Positions 15,949-26,018 of a stretch of 64,000 nt of DNA are shown one piece after another (the first letter of the stretch is position 1; every line of letters starts with the position of its first letter). The DNA is from Methylobacterium jeotgali (lineage in GTDB: Bacteria; Pseudomonadota; Alphaproteobacteria; Rhizobiales; Beijerinckiaceae). The position numbers and the translations under genes are program-made. The stretch covers positions 1 to 64,000 of the forward strand of contig NZ_BPQR01000003.1 of the NCBI RefSeq assembly GCF_022179345.1. Reading direction: 5' to 3'. The notes under the pieces were generated by a model. It saw only the letters and a program-made list of their open reading frames with translations, was not told the origin of the DNA and searched no databases.

Positions 15949-17436
15949 ATGGCCCTGCCGAACGCGATCACCGCCAAGCTCGATCAGGTGCAGCCCGAGT
16001 ACCGCGTCGCGCCCCACAACATCGACGCCGAGCAGGCGCTGATCGGCGCCATCCTCGTCAACAACGACGCCTACTACCGGGTATCCGACTTCCTGCTCCC
16101 CGAGCACTTCATGGAAGCCGCCCACCAGCAGATCTTCCAGGTGGCGAGCACGCTCATCAAGCAGGGCAAGCTCGCGACGCCGATCACGCTGAAGACCTAT
16201 CTCGGCGACGCCGATTTCGGCGGCCAGACGGTGATGCAGTACCTCGCGCGGCTCGCCGCCGACGCGACCACCGTCATCAACGCCGGCGAGTACGGCCGCA
16301 CCATCTACGACCTTGCCATCCGGCGCCGGCTCATCACCATCGGCGAGGACCTCGTGAACGGCGCCTACGAGGCGCCCGTCGAGGCCGCGCCCCGCGACCA
16401 GATCGAGGAGACCGAACGGCGCCTCTACGAGCTCGCCGAGTCGGGCAAGTACGATGGCGGCTTCCAGAAGTTCTCCGACGCGCTGACCGCGGCCGTCGAC
16501 ATGGCCGCCAAGGCCTACCAGCGGGACGGCAAGCTCTCCGGCATCGCCACGGGGCTCACCGACCTCGACGCCAAGATGGGTGGGCTCCAATCCTCGGACC
16601 TGATCATCCTCGCCGGCCGCCCGGCCATGGGCAAGACCTCGCTCGCCACCAACATCGCCTTCAACATCGCCAAGAGCTACCGGGGCGAGAAGCGGGCCGA
16701 CGGCGCCATCGAGACCAAGAACGGCGGCATCGTCGGCTTCTTCTCGCTGGAGATGTCCGCCGAGCAGCTCGCCACCCGCATCATCGCCGAGCAGTCCGGC
16801 GTGCCCTCCTACAAGATCCGCCGCGGCGACATCCGGCCGGAGGATTTCTACAAGATCACCGACGCGGCACGCGACATGCAGACGATTCCGTTCTTCATCG
16901 ACCAGACGGGCGGCATCTCCATCGCGCAGCTCGCCGCCCGGGCGCGGCGCCTGAAGCGCCAGAAGGGGCTCGACGTGCTCGTGGTGGACTACCTTCAGCT
17001 CCTCTCCGGCTCCGGACGGCGCAGCGACAACCGCGTTCAGGAGATGACCGAGATCACCACCGGCATGAAGGCGCTCGCCAAGGAGCTCGCCGTGCCGATC
17101 ATCGCCCTCTCGCAGCTCTCCCGCCAGGTCGAGGCCCGCGACGACAAGCGCCCGCAGCTCGCGGACCTGCGCGAATCCGGCTCGATCGAGCAGGACGCGG
17201 ACGTGGTGATGTTCGTGTTCCGCGAGGAGTACTACGTCGGCAACAAGAAGCCCCGCGAGGGCACCGAGGAGTTCTTCGCCTGGGAGGCGGAGATGCAGCG
17301 CGTCCACGGCAAGGCCGAGGTGATCATCGGCAAGCAGCGCCACGGCCCGACCGGCACGGTGGAGCTGCAGTTCGACGCCAACATCACCCGCTTCTCGAAC
17401 CTCGCCGCCGACGACCGCCTGCCGGCGCGGATCTGA
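15949..17436 (+). CDS. dnaB: Replicative DNA helicase DnaB
   Basis: 495 residues from the ATG at 15949 ('MALPNAITAKLDQVQ'), preceded by GGAG at 15934; an in-frame ATG at 15886 would add 21 poorly conserved residues. The N-terminal primase-interaction domain begins 'VAPHNIDAEQALIGAILVNN'. The RecA-like motor has Walker A 'AGRPAMGKTSLA', Walker B 'LDVLVVDYLQLLSG', and the arginine-finger end 'IGKQRHGPTGTVEL'. It unwinds DNA ahead of the replisome as a hexamer. A segment after Walker A (about 'SYRGEKRADGAIETKNGG') lengthens the loop relative to E. coli, as in many alphaproteobacteria. alr follows after four bases. Confidence 0.97.
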   Translation: MALPNAITAKLDQVQPEYRVAPHNIDAEQALIGAILVNNDAYYRVSDFLLPEHFMEAAHQQIFQVASTLIKQGKLATPITLKTYLGDADFGGQTVMQYLARLAADATTVINAGEYGRTIYDLAIRRRLITIGEDLVNGAYEAPVEAAPRDQIEETERRLYELAESGKYDGGFQKFSDALTAAVDMAAKAYQRDGKLSGIATGLTDLDAKMGGLQSSDLIILAGRPAMGKTSLATNIAFNIAKSYRGEKRADGAIETKNGGIVGFFSLEMSAEQLATRIIAEQSGVPSYKIRRGDIRPEDFYKITDAARDMQTIPFFIDQTGGISIAQLAARARRLKRQKGLDVLVVDYLQLLSGSGRRSDNRVQEMTEITTGMKALAKELAVPIIALSQLSRQVEARDDKRPQLADLRESGSIEQDADVVMFVFREEYYVGNKKPREGTEEFFAWEAEMQRVHGKAEVIIGKQRHGPTGTVELQFDANITRFSNLAADDRLPARI

Positions 17437-17440
17437 GCCG

Positions 17441-18538
17441 ATGCCCGAAGCCGCAGAGACCGGCGCGGACCCGCGCCACGGGGCGCGGCTCACCATCGAC
17501 CTCGGCGCGGTCGCGGAGAATTGGCGCCGCCTCGGCGCGCAGGCGCCCGGCACGCCCTGCGCCGCCGTAGTCAAGGCCGACGCCTACGGCTGCGGCCTCG
17601 GCGCGGTCGCCGGCCGGCTCTGGCGGGAGGGCTGCCGGACATTCTTCGTCGCCCATCTGGAAGAGGCACTCGCCGCGCGGCAGGTGCTGCCGGAGGCCGC
17701 GATCTACGTGCTCAACGGACTGCCTCCGGGCGGCGGTCGCGTCCTCGCGCAGGCCCGGCTGCGGCCGGTGCTGAACGCCGTCGAGGAGCTGGCGGAGTGG
17801 GCCGACCTCTCCGAGGGCCGCCTGCCCGCCGCGCTCCATGTCGACACCGGCATGAACCGCCTCGGACTGCGCATGGAGGAGGCGGTCGCCCTGCCGGGCT
17901 CGGACCTGCCGGCACGGGCCGGGATCGACCTCCTGATGAGCCATCTCGTCGGCGCGGAAGTTCCGGACGACGCGGTGAACGCCCGGCAGATCGAGGCCTT
18001 CGCCCGCGTCCGCGCGGCGCTGCCCGGCCTTCCCGGCTCGCTGGCCAACTCCTCGGGCATCTTCCTCGGCGCGGCCGCCCATCACGACCTGCTGCGGCCT
18101 GGCTACGCCCTATTCGGCGGCAACCCGGTGCCGCACCGCCCCAATCCGATGCGGCCGGTGGTGCGCCTGGAGAGCCCGATCCTCCAGACCCGCTCCGTCG
18201 AGGCCGGGGAGCGCGCCGGCTACAACGGCACCTGGACGGCACGCTCGCGCCGGCATCTCGCGACGCTCTCGCTCGGCTACGCGGACGGCTACCCCCGCGC
18301 CGGCGGCGCGCAGGGCCGGGCGCTCGTTGCGGGCGTGGCCTGCCCGATCGTCGGGCGCATCTCCATGGACCTCGTGATCCTCGACGTGACCGAGGCGCCG
18401 GGCGCCCGCCGGGGGGCGCTCGCCACGCTGATCGGCGACAGCCTCGACGTGGACACGGTCGGGCGCGCGGCCGGCACCATCGGCTACGAGATTCTGACCG
18501 GCCTGGGTTCTCGCTATGTTCGCGCCTATGTAGAGTAG
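17441..18538 (+). CDS. alr: Alanine racemase
   Basis: 365 residues. It interconverts L- and D-alanine for peptidoglycan in the cytoplasm. The PLP-binding lysine is Lys45 in 'AAVVKADAYGCG'. The catalytic tyrosine of the C-terminal domain lies in 'GERAGYNGTW', and 'GRISMDLVILDV' is the usual Met-Asp block. It begins four bases after dnaB, so the two are probably co-transcribed. Its last codons (GGT-TCT-CGC-TAT-GTT-CGC) depart from the strongly G/C-ending codons used elsewhere and coincide with the GTTC-N7-GTTC box listed separately. Confidence 0.96.
   Translation: MPEAAETGADPRHGARLTIDLGAVAENWRRLGAQAPGTPCAAVVKADAYGCGLGAVAGRLWREGCRTFFVAHLEEALAARQVLPEAAIYVLNGLPPGGGRVLAQARLRPVLNAVEELAEWADLSEGRLPAALHVDTGMNRLGLRMEEAVALPGSDLPARAGIDLLMSHLVGAEVPDDAVNARQIEAFARVRAALPGLPGSLANSSGIFLGAAAHHDLLRPGYALFGGNPVPHRPNPMRPVVRLESPILQTRSVEAGERAGYNGTWTARSRRHLATLSLGYADGYPRAGGAQGRALVAGVACPIVGRISMDLVILDVTEAPGARRGALATLIGDSLDVDTVGRAAGTIGYEILTGLGSRYVRAYVE
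18507..18521 (+). promoter_or_regulatory. Putative LexA (SOS) box upstream of radA, inside 3' end of alr
   Basis: GTTC-TCGCTAT-GTTC matches the alphaproteobacterial LexA consensus exactly. It ends 56 bases before the radA ATG. TTCTGA (18492-18497), 17 bases and TATGTT (18515-18520) form a plausible sigma70 promoter that the box would overlap. The host codons of alr are unusual for this genome. Confidence 0.5.
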
Positions 18539-18577
18539 GCCCGCGACCCCGAGCGAACCCTTCTCCGAATCCGCCCC

Positions 18578-20020
18578 ATGGCCAAGATCCAACAGACCTT
18601 CGTCTGCCAGTCCTGCGGGGCGGTCTACAACCGCTGGCGCGGGCGCTGCGAGGCCTGCAACGGCTGGAACACGATCGTCGAGGAGGCGGTCTCCGCCGGC
18701 TCGCAGACGGGCCCCGCCGCGACGCGGCCCTCCCGCGCCCGCGGCCGGGTCTTCCCTCTGGAGGGGCTGACCGGCGAGGCCCGCGAGGCGCCCCGCGTGC
18801 CCTGCGGCATCGCCGAGCTCGATCGCGTCACCGGGGGCGGCTTCGTGCGCGGCTCGGTGCTGCTGATCGGCGGCGACCCCGGCATCGGCAAATCGACGCT
18901 GCTGATGCAGGCCTGCGCGGCGCTGGCCTTCCAGGGCGAGCGCGTCGCCTACATCTCCGGCGAGGAGGCGGTGGGACAGGTGCGGCTCAGGGCCGAGCGC
19001 CTCGGCCTCGCCGACCGGGCGGTGGAGCTCGCCGCCGAGACCAACGTCGAGGACATCGTCGAGACGCTCTCGCAGGGGCGCCCGCCGGCCCTCGTCGTCA
19101 TCGACTCGATCCAGACCATGTGGACCGAGACCGTAGAATCGGCGCCGGGCACCGTCACCCAGGTGCGCGGCTCCGCCCAGGCGCTCATCCGCTTCGCCAA
19201 GACCACGGGCACGGCGGTGATCCTCGTCGGCCACGTCACCAAGGACGGGCAGATCGCCGGTCCCCGCGTGGTCGAGCACATGGTCGACGCGGTCGCCTCC
19301 TTCGAGGGTGACCAGGGCCACCATTTCCGCATCCTGCGGGCGATGAAGAACCGCTTCGGCCCCACCGACGAGATCGGCGTCTTCGAGATGACGGGCTCGG
19401 GGCTCGCCGAGGTGCCGAACCCCTCCGCCCTGTTCCTCGCCGGGCGCGACCACGCGGCGCCCGGCACCGCGGTCTTCGCCGGCATGGAGGGCACGCGCCC
19501 GCTGCTTGTGGAGATCCAGGCGCTGGTCGCGCCCTCCTCTCTCGGCATGCCGCGCCGCGCCGTGGTCGGCTGGGACCCGAACCGTCTCGGCATGGTGCTC
19601 GCGGTGCTGGAAGCCCATGGCGGCGTGAGGCTCGGGACCCACGACGTCTACCTGACCATCGCGGGCGGGCTTCGGGTCTCCGAGCCCGCCGCCGACCTCG
19701 CGGTGGCGGCCGCCCTCGTCTCCTCGCTCTCAGGCGCAGCGCTGCCGCCCGAGAGCGTCTACTTCGGCGAGATCGGGCTCTCGGGGGCCATCCGCCCGGT
19801 TTCCCAGGCGCCGGCACGGCTGAAGGAGGCGAAGAAGCTCGGCTTCGCCCGGGCCCTGATGCCGCAGGGGCGCGGCGAGGAGGCCGAGCGCGGGCTCTCG
19901 GCCGAGTCGCTCCGGCACATCGGCGAACTCGTCGCCGGCATCGCCGCGAACGGGCCACGCCGCAGCGCGCCGGGCCGCGGGCCCCACCGCGGCGTGCGCT
20001 ACGAGGAGGAGGACGCCTGA
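18578..20020 (+). CDS. radA: DNA repair protein RadA (Sms)
   Basis: 480 residues. A C4 zinc finger uses Cys10, Cys13, Cys24 and Cys27 ('CQSCGAVYNRWRGRCEAC'). The RecA-like ATPase has Walker A 'GGDPGIGKSTLL', Walker B 'ALVVIDSIQTMW' and the RadA-specific KNRFG motif ('RAMKNRFGPTDEIG'). The C-terminal Lon-protease-like domain is complete ('SLSGAALPPESVYFGEIGLS'). RadA is a branch-migration helicase in recombinational repair. The C-terminal tail is basic. It follows alr by 39 bases, but a possible own promoter with a LexA-like box lies in the end of alr. Confidence 0.97.
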   Translation: MAKIQQTFVCQSCGAVYNRWRGRCEACNGWNTIVEEAVSAGSQTGPAATRPSRARGRVFPLEGLTGEAREAPRVPCGIAELDRVTGGGFVRGSVLLIGGDPGIGKSTLLMQACAALAFQGERVAYISGEEAVGQVRLRAERLGLADRAVELAAETNVEDIVETLSQGRPPALVVIDSIQTMWTETVESAPGTVTQVRGSAQALIRFAKTTGTAVILVGHVTKDGQIAGPRVVEHMVDAVASFEGDQGHHFRILRAMKNRFGPTDEIGVFEMTGSGLAEVPNPSALFLAGRDHAAPGTAVFAGMEGTRPLLVEIQALVAPSSLGMPRRAVVGWDPNRLGMVLAVLEAHGGVRLGTHDVYLTIAGGLRVSEPAADLAVAAALVSSLSGAALPPESVYFGEIGLSGAIRPVSQAPARLKEAKKLGFARALMPQGRGEEAERGLSAESLRHIGELVAGIAANGPRRSAPGRGPHRGVRYEEEDA

Positions 20021-20027
20021 GTGGTGC

Positions 20028-20294
20028 TCACCGGAGGCGCAGGACGAGGGGCGCCTCGCTGACGGGCACCGCCTCCCGCCGGCACCCGGTCTCGGCGGCG
20101 GCGTAGGCGACGGCGTCGGAGCGGGTGCGGAAGATGCCGGCGCCGAGCCCGTGGATCTCGACGGCGAGCCACGCGCCCTGCGCGCTACGGCCGACGAGGA
20201 AGCTCGGCCCCTCCCCTCGTCGGGGGACGGGATCGGTCTCCGCGGCCGGATCGGCGGTCCGCCGCAGCGTTTCAGGTTTGACGAGGAGAGGCAT
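20028..20294 (-). CDS. Small hypothetical protein
   Basis: 88 residues from the ATG at 20294 ('MPLLVKPETLRRTADPAAET'); a GAG-rich ribosome-site region is not clear. An alternative ATG at 20366 would give 112 residues. The C-terminal half ('GAWLAVEIHGLGAGIFRTRS', 'DAVAYAAAETGCRREAVPVS') looks like a small folded beta/alpha domain; the N-terminus is charged. No signal peptide or known motif. It is convergent with radA, seven bases from its stop. Codon use is normal for the genome. Function unknown; I do not recognise the family. Confidence 0.6.
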   Translation of the reverse strand: MPLLVKPETLRRTADPAAETDPVPRRGEGPSFLVGRSAQGAWLAVEIHGLGAGIFRTRSDAVAYAAAETGCRREAVPVSEAPLVLRLR

Positions 20295-20528
20295 GGTTGG
20301 TCCGGGTTCCGCGGCGCGTCGAGCGGCCGTGTCGGGAATCTCGGCCTTTCGACATTCGGATGCCATGCGGGGCGAACCGCAAAGATATCAGTGACGCGTG
20401 AGGATGCCGGCTCGCCGATCGCCTAGCTCAAGTCGGCTGCAGCCCGTCTTGAATTCTGATCGTTGATTGCGTGCTGGCTTTACCCAACGTGGCGCCAAGG
20501 GGCGGGAGGCAGTTTTGCCGGGACGCGC

Positions 20529-21158
20529 TCAACTGCCCCGAGCACGGGAACCGTCGGAGTATCGTCTATGCCGGCCTGAGAGCCCGGCTGCATCGTCCGA
20601 CACGATGACGAGGCCGCACTGTCCAATCAACAACGGAACAGGGATAGCAGTAAAACAAGCTATTCTCAGATCGCGCTCCCCATCGGTATCGAACAATGTG
20701 ACGTTGCTTTCGCCGAGCTTGAGCCGCTTTTGAACCGTCAGCCTGGGAAGCTCGAGCATGCGATCTGGAAGCGATGACTTGTCTACGGCACTCGACATCA
20801 CAACACATGTGAGTGCAGGCGCCGTGTCATCGAAATGGATCAGTGCCACCTGATAAGGGACGCCGCCAAGCCAAAGACCCCAGGCGATCAGCGTCGTGCT
20901 CTTTTCTTCATCGCTTCGGGAAGGAAACGGTCCCGGCATCTCGCGCCAGCTGCCGCTGGCTGCGTGGACTCGAAGCTGCTCAAGCGAACGCCGGTGCTGA
21001 ATGCAGGTCTCATCGAAAAGTCGCACGAAGCGACCGGTGGCTGCCTCAAGGTCGATCACGCTCGCGGGCGGAATTTCGCTCGTTTGCGCGAAGGCATCGC
21101 GTGCAGCCGGTAATGTGAGGCTTGCGGCGATCAAAGTTGCTCGAAGCAGAGCTTGCAT
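20529..21158 (-). CDS. Exported hypothetical protein in low-G+C patch
   Basis: 209 residues from the ATG at 21158. 'MQALLRATLIAASLTLPAAR' is a signal peptide with a cleavage site near AFA-Q. The mature protein has two to five cysteines ('DETCIQHRRSLEQLRVHA', 'LTCVVMSSAV', 'LLIGQCGLVIVS') and predicted beta structure. I recognise no family. G+C is clearly lower here (by eye in the mid-50s %) than in flanking genes, and A/T-ending codons are frequent, so it may be a fairly recent arrival. It interrupts the radA-cvpA-purF order seen in many relatives. Confidence 0.65.
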   Translation of the reverse strand: MQALLRATLIAASLTLPAARDAFAQTSEIPPASVIDLEAATGRFVRLFDETCIQHRRSLEQLRVHAASGSWREMPGPFPSRSDEEKSTTLIAWGLWLGGVPYQVALIHFDDTAPALTCVVMSSAVDKSSLPDRMLELPRLTVQKRLKLGESNVTLFDTDGERDLRIACFTAIPVPLLIGQCGLVIVSDDAAGLSGRHRRYSDGSRARGS

Positions 21159-21403
21159 CGTTCGCTGTCTTCCGCCGTAAGGCACGGGCGTTTCGCCGTG
21201 CCCGCTCCTCGAGGCGCTTGTCCTCGGGTGCCATCGTCCATCTATTGCGGCTCTCTCGATCTCAGTTCAAGCCGAGGCGCTCTCCACGTGATCGCCAGGG
21301 TGACGGCCGAGGTTGGCCGGAGTATAAGGCGGCCTCTGTCCGGGGAGCCCGTGGAAGCCCTGTGATGGCCGCTGCCCTCCCCCAGGTGCCCTGACCGATC
21401 GCG

Positions 21404-22018
21404 ATGCCGTTCTCCATCCTCGATCTCGCCGTGCTCGGCATCGTCGTGATCTCCGCCCTGCTGGCGGCCGTGCGCGGCGTGACCCGCGAGGTCCTGGCGA
21501 TCGTCGCCTGGGTCGCCGCCGCGGCGGTGGCCTGGACGCTGCATCCGATGCTGCTGCCGACCGTGAAGCAGCACGTCACCAGCGACACCGTGGCCCTCGT
21601 CGCCTCGATCGCGGCGATCTTCCTCGTCACGCTGATCGTCGTCTCGATCGTCACCGTGAAGATCTCCGACGTGGTGCTCGACTCTCGCATCGGCGCCGTC
21701 GACCGCTCGCTGGGCTTCCTGTTCGGGGCGGCGCGCGGCTTCCTGATCTGCGTGATCGGCTGGGTGTTCCTGTCCTGGCTGGTGCAGGGCAAGATGCCGG
21801 AATGGGCCGCGCAGGCGAAGAGCCGGCCGATGCTGGAGAAGTCCGGCGACGCCCTTGTGGCGCAGCTGCCCGAGAACCCGGAAGGCTTCCTCAAGCAGTT
21901 CAAGAAGCCGAAGGGCGAGACGGCGCCGAGCGAGCCCGTCGAGGCCCCGGCCGAGACCGACACGCCGCCCCAGCGCCGTAGCGACGCGCCGGCAGCTACG
22001 CCCGCCTCGCGACGCTGA
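21404..22018 (+). CDS. cvpA: CvpA family membrane protein
   Basis: 204 residues. Four hydrophobic segments in the first 130 residues ('LDLAVLGIVVISALLAAVRG', then 'EVLAIVAWVAAAAVAWTL', 'VALVASIAAIFLVTLIVVSI', and a fourth around 'GFLICVIGWVFLSWL') match CvpA, an inner-membrane protein linked in E. coli to colicin V production and in others to envelope stress. 'SRIGAVDRSLGFLFGAARGF' is the conserved loop. The last 60 residues are a hydrophilic Pro/Ala/Glu tail. It precedes purF, a pairing conserved widely in proteobacteria. Confidence 0.9.
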   Translation: MPFSILDLAVLGIVVISALLAAVRGVTREVLAIVAWVAAAAVAWTLHPMLLPTVKQHVTSDTVALVASIAAIFLVTLIVVSIVTVKISDVVLDSRIGAVDRSLGFLFGAARGFLICVIGWVFLSWLVQGKMPEWAAQAKSRPMLEKSGDALVAQLPENPEGFLKQFKKPKGETAPSEPVEAPAETDTPPQRRSDAPAATPASRR

Positions 22019-22130
22019 CATGCCCGCGCCGCGGCCCGGAACCGCTTGGGCCGGGGACGCGGATCGCCTACATAGACGGCTTCTAAAGAACCCGGTCCCG
22101 CCCCGGGGCAACCAGGAATCCGCACCGATC

Positions 22131-23642
<1,512 letters not shown>

Positions 23643-23643
23643 G

Positions 23644-24405
23644 ATGCTCCCCATGACCGCTGCCGCTGAAAGACCCCTCGCGGGGCGGATCGCCGTCGTC
23701 ACCGGCGCCTCGCGGGGCATCGGCCGGGCGGCCGCTCTGGCGCTGGCGGGGGCCGGCGCGCATATCGTCGCCGTGGCCCGCACGCAGGGCGCGCTGGAGG
23801 AGCTCGACGACGCCGTGGGGGCGGCCGGCTCGACCGCGACGCTCGCGCCCTTCGACATCACCGACTCCGACGCCATCGACCGGCTGGGCGCGGCGATCAA
23901 CGAGCGCTGGGGTCGCCTCGACGTGCTCGTCGGCAATGCCGGCATCCTCGGCGCCCTGACGCCGCTCGGGCACCTGCCGCCGAAGACCTGGGCGCAGGTG
24001 ATGGACGTGAACGTCACCGCCAACTGGCGGCTGATCCGCTCCCTCGATCCGCTGCTGCGCCGATCCGATGCGGGCCGGGCCGTGTTCGTCACCTCCGGCG
24101 CCGCCCACAAGGCCCGTGCCTACTGGGGACCCTACGCGGTGTCGAAGGCGGCGCTCGATGCGCTGGTGCGCACCTACGCCGCCGAGACCGAGACCACCGC
24201 GATCCGCGCCATGCTTCTCAATCCGGGGCCGCTGCGCACCGCCATGCGCCACCAGGCGATGCCCGGAGAAGACCCGCAGACCCTGCGCACGCCCGAGGAC
24301 CTCGCACCCCATTTCGTGCGCCTCGCCAGCCCCGGCTGGACCGAGACCGGCAAGCTCTACGACTTCCCGAGCGACCGGGTGCTCGCCTTCCAGCCCCCCG
24401 CCTGA
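23644..24405 (+). CDS. SDR-family oxidoreductase
   Basis: 253 residues. A classical short-chain dehydrogenase: cofactor loop 'VVTGASRGIGRAAALAL', catalytic Ser in 'VFVTSGAAHKARAYWG', and Tyr-x-x-x-Lys as 'GPYAVSKAALDALV'. 'NVTANWRLIRSLDPLLRR' is typical of the group annotated next to purF in alphaproteobacteria. Arg-rich residues after strand 2 (VARTQ) suggest NADP(H). Substrate unknown. A second ATG nine bases inside (23653) is possible. It is tightly linked to purF (one-base gap) and lies ten bases before dmrA, so the genes form an operon. Confidence 0.9.
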   Translation: MLPMTAAAERPLAGRIAVVTGASRGIGRAAALALAGAGAHIVAVARTQGALEELDDAVGAAGSTATLAPFDITDSDAIDRLGAAINERWGRLDVLVGNAGILGALTPLGHLPPKTWAQVMDVNVTANWRLIRSLDPLLRRSDAGRAVFVTSGAAHKARAYWGPYAVSKAALDALVRTYAAETETTAIRAMLLNPGPLRTAMRHQAMPGEDPQTLRTPEDLAPHFVRLASPGWTETGKLYDFPSDRVLAFQPPA

Positions 24406-24415
24406 AAGCCGCGCG

Positions 24416-24823
24416 ATGATCGACGTTCGCTGCATCTGCGCCATCGGCCAGCGGGGACAGCTCGGGCTCAACGGCCAGCTCCCCTGGGAGGGCAACACCG
24501 ACCCGCTCTTCGTCGAGGACGTGACGCGCTTCTTCGCGCTGACCATGGGCCACGTGCTCATCGCCGGCCCGAAGACCGTGGCGTCGGTGCCGGAGTTCGC
24601 CTTCAGGGACCGCACCATCGACGTGATCCGCTCCCACGAGGACCCGAAGGCGGTGCTCGCCCGCTACCCCGGCCGGCGCATCTTCGTCGGCGGCGGCATC
24701 GCCGTCTGGAACGTCTACGCGCCCTTCATCCAGCACTGGGACATCACGCGGCTTCCCTACGACGGCGAGGCGGACCGCTGGTTCGACCCGGCCTGGCTGG
24801 TGGGCGGCCCGCTGCGAAGCTGA
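24416..24823 (+). CDS. dmrA: Dihydromethanopterin reductase (DHFR-like)
   Basis: 135 residues, shorter than typical DHFR (about 160). 'IGQRGQLGLNGQLPWEGNTD' matches the DHFR active-site loop, 'HVLIAGPKTVASVP' the NADPH-binding segment and 'RRIFVGGGIAVWNVYAPFIQ' the second cofactor-binding block. The size and these blocks agree with my memory of DmrA from Methylobacterium extorquens AM1, which reduces dihydromethanopterin to tetrahydromethanopterin, the C1 carrier for formaldehyde oxidation in methylotrophy. A dihydrofolate reductase role cannot be excluded from sequence. It is in the purF-SDR operon. Confidence 0.75.
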   Translation: MIDVRCICAIGQRGQLGLNGQLPWEGNTDPLFVEDVTRFFALTMGHVLIAGPKTVASVPEFAFRDRTIDVIRSHEDPKAVLARYPGRRIFVGGGIAVWNVYAPFIQHWDITRLPYDGEADRWFDPAWLVGGPLRS

Positions 24824-24890
24824 CGCTCCGGGCAACGAGCGGAGCCGTTGCGAGTTGACGGGCACCTGCCCTGACAGCCCGAGTGCCCCG

Positions 24891-26015
24891 ATGAGTTCCG
24901 CGCCCTACCGCTTCGGCATCGAGGAGGAGTACTTCCTGGCCGATGCCGAGACCCGCGGCACCCCGCGGCGCTCGGTGAAGCCGTTCCATGTCGAGGCCGC
25001 CGAGACGCTGCCGGAGATCGGCCGCGAGCTGCTCCAGTGCCAGGTCGAGGTCTGCACGCCGCCGGTGACGGCGTTCGCGCAGGCCCGGGACGTGCTCGGC
25101 CGCCAGCGCCGGGCGCTGGCCGATCTCGGGCGCGCCCACGGCCTCCTCGTCTTCGCCGCCGGCACCCACCCCGTCGCCGACTGGGCGCGTCAGCTTCCGA
25201 CCAAGGGCGACCGCTATCGCGGCATCCTCAAGGATGTCGGGCTCGCCGGCCGGCGCAGCCTGATCTGCGGGATGCACGTCCATGTCGAGGTGCCGGACCC
25301 GGAGGCCCGCGTCGACCTGATGAACCGGCTGCTGCCGTTCCAGCCGCTGCTCTTCGCGCTCTCGGCCTCCTCGCCCTTCTGGCAGGGCAAGCCCACGGGG
25401 CTCACCGCCTACCGCCTCAGCGCCTTCGGGGAGCTGCCCCGCACCGGCCTGCCGCCACTCTTCCGCAATGCCGAGGCCTACGCGCGCTACGTGCGGATCA
25501 TGACCCGGGCCGGCTCGATCCAGGACGCGAGCTTCCTGTGGTGGTCGCTGCGGCCCTCGATCAAGTTCCCGACGCTGGAGCTGCGCATCGCCGATTCCTG
25601 CACCCGGCTCGAGGACGCGCTGACCATCGCCGCCCTGTTCCGCAGTCTCGTGCGCCTCGCGGTGCGCCGGCCGGACCTCAATGCCGGGCTCGACGACGCC
25701 TCGCGGGCGCTCGCCGAGGAGAACCTCTGGCGGGCGCAGCGCAGCGGCATCGACGCCGAGATGATCGAGGAGCGCGACGAGGAGGCCCATCCGTTCGCCG
25801 AGAGCCTGGAGCGGCTGCTGGCCCTCGTCGCCGAGGACGCAGACGCGCTCGGCTGCACGGCGGAGGTCGAGCGAGCGCGGACGATCCTGAGCGACGGCAC
25901 TAGCGCCGACCGGCAGATCGGCATCTACGAGAAGTTCCGCGAGACGGACGGCAACAGCAACCGCCAGGCCCTCGACGCCGTGGTGGACTGGCTCGCCGAG
26001 ACGAGCGCCGCCTGA
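24891..26015 (+). CDS. YbdK-type carboxylate-amine ligase
   Basis: 374 residues from the ATG at 24891 (a TTG at 24855 is in frame but lacks support). 'YRFGIEEEYFLADAETRG' is the GCS2/YbdK opening with the metal-binding glutamates. 'GMHVHVEVPD', 'SASSPFWQGKPTGLTAYRLS' and 'PTLELRIADSC' are the further family blocks. These ATP-dependent enzymes resemble glutamate-cysteine ligase type 2; E. coli YbdK has only weak such activity and the real substrate is unknown. It lies 67 bases after dmrA on the same strand. A role in adding amino acids to a cofactor side chain is conceivable but unproven. Confidence 0.85.
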   Translation: MSSAPYRFGIEEEYFLADAETRGTPRRSVKPFHVEAAETLPEIGRELLQCQVEVCTPPVTAFAQARDVLGRQRRALADLGRAHGLLVFAAGTHPVADWARQLPTKGDRYRGILKDVGLAGRRSLICGMHVHVEVPDPEARVDLMNRLLPFQPLLFALSASSPFWQGKPTGLTAYRLSAFGELPRTGLPPLFRNAEAYARYVRIMTRAGSIQDASFLWWSLRPSIKFPTLELRIADSCTRLEDALTIAALFRSLVRLAVRRPDLNAGLDDASRALAEENLWRAQRSGIDAEMIEERDEEAHPFAESLERLLALVAEDADALGCTAEVERARTILSDGTSADRQIGIYEKFRETDGNSNRQALDAVVDWLAETSAA

Positions 26016-26018
26016 GCG

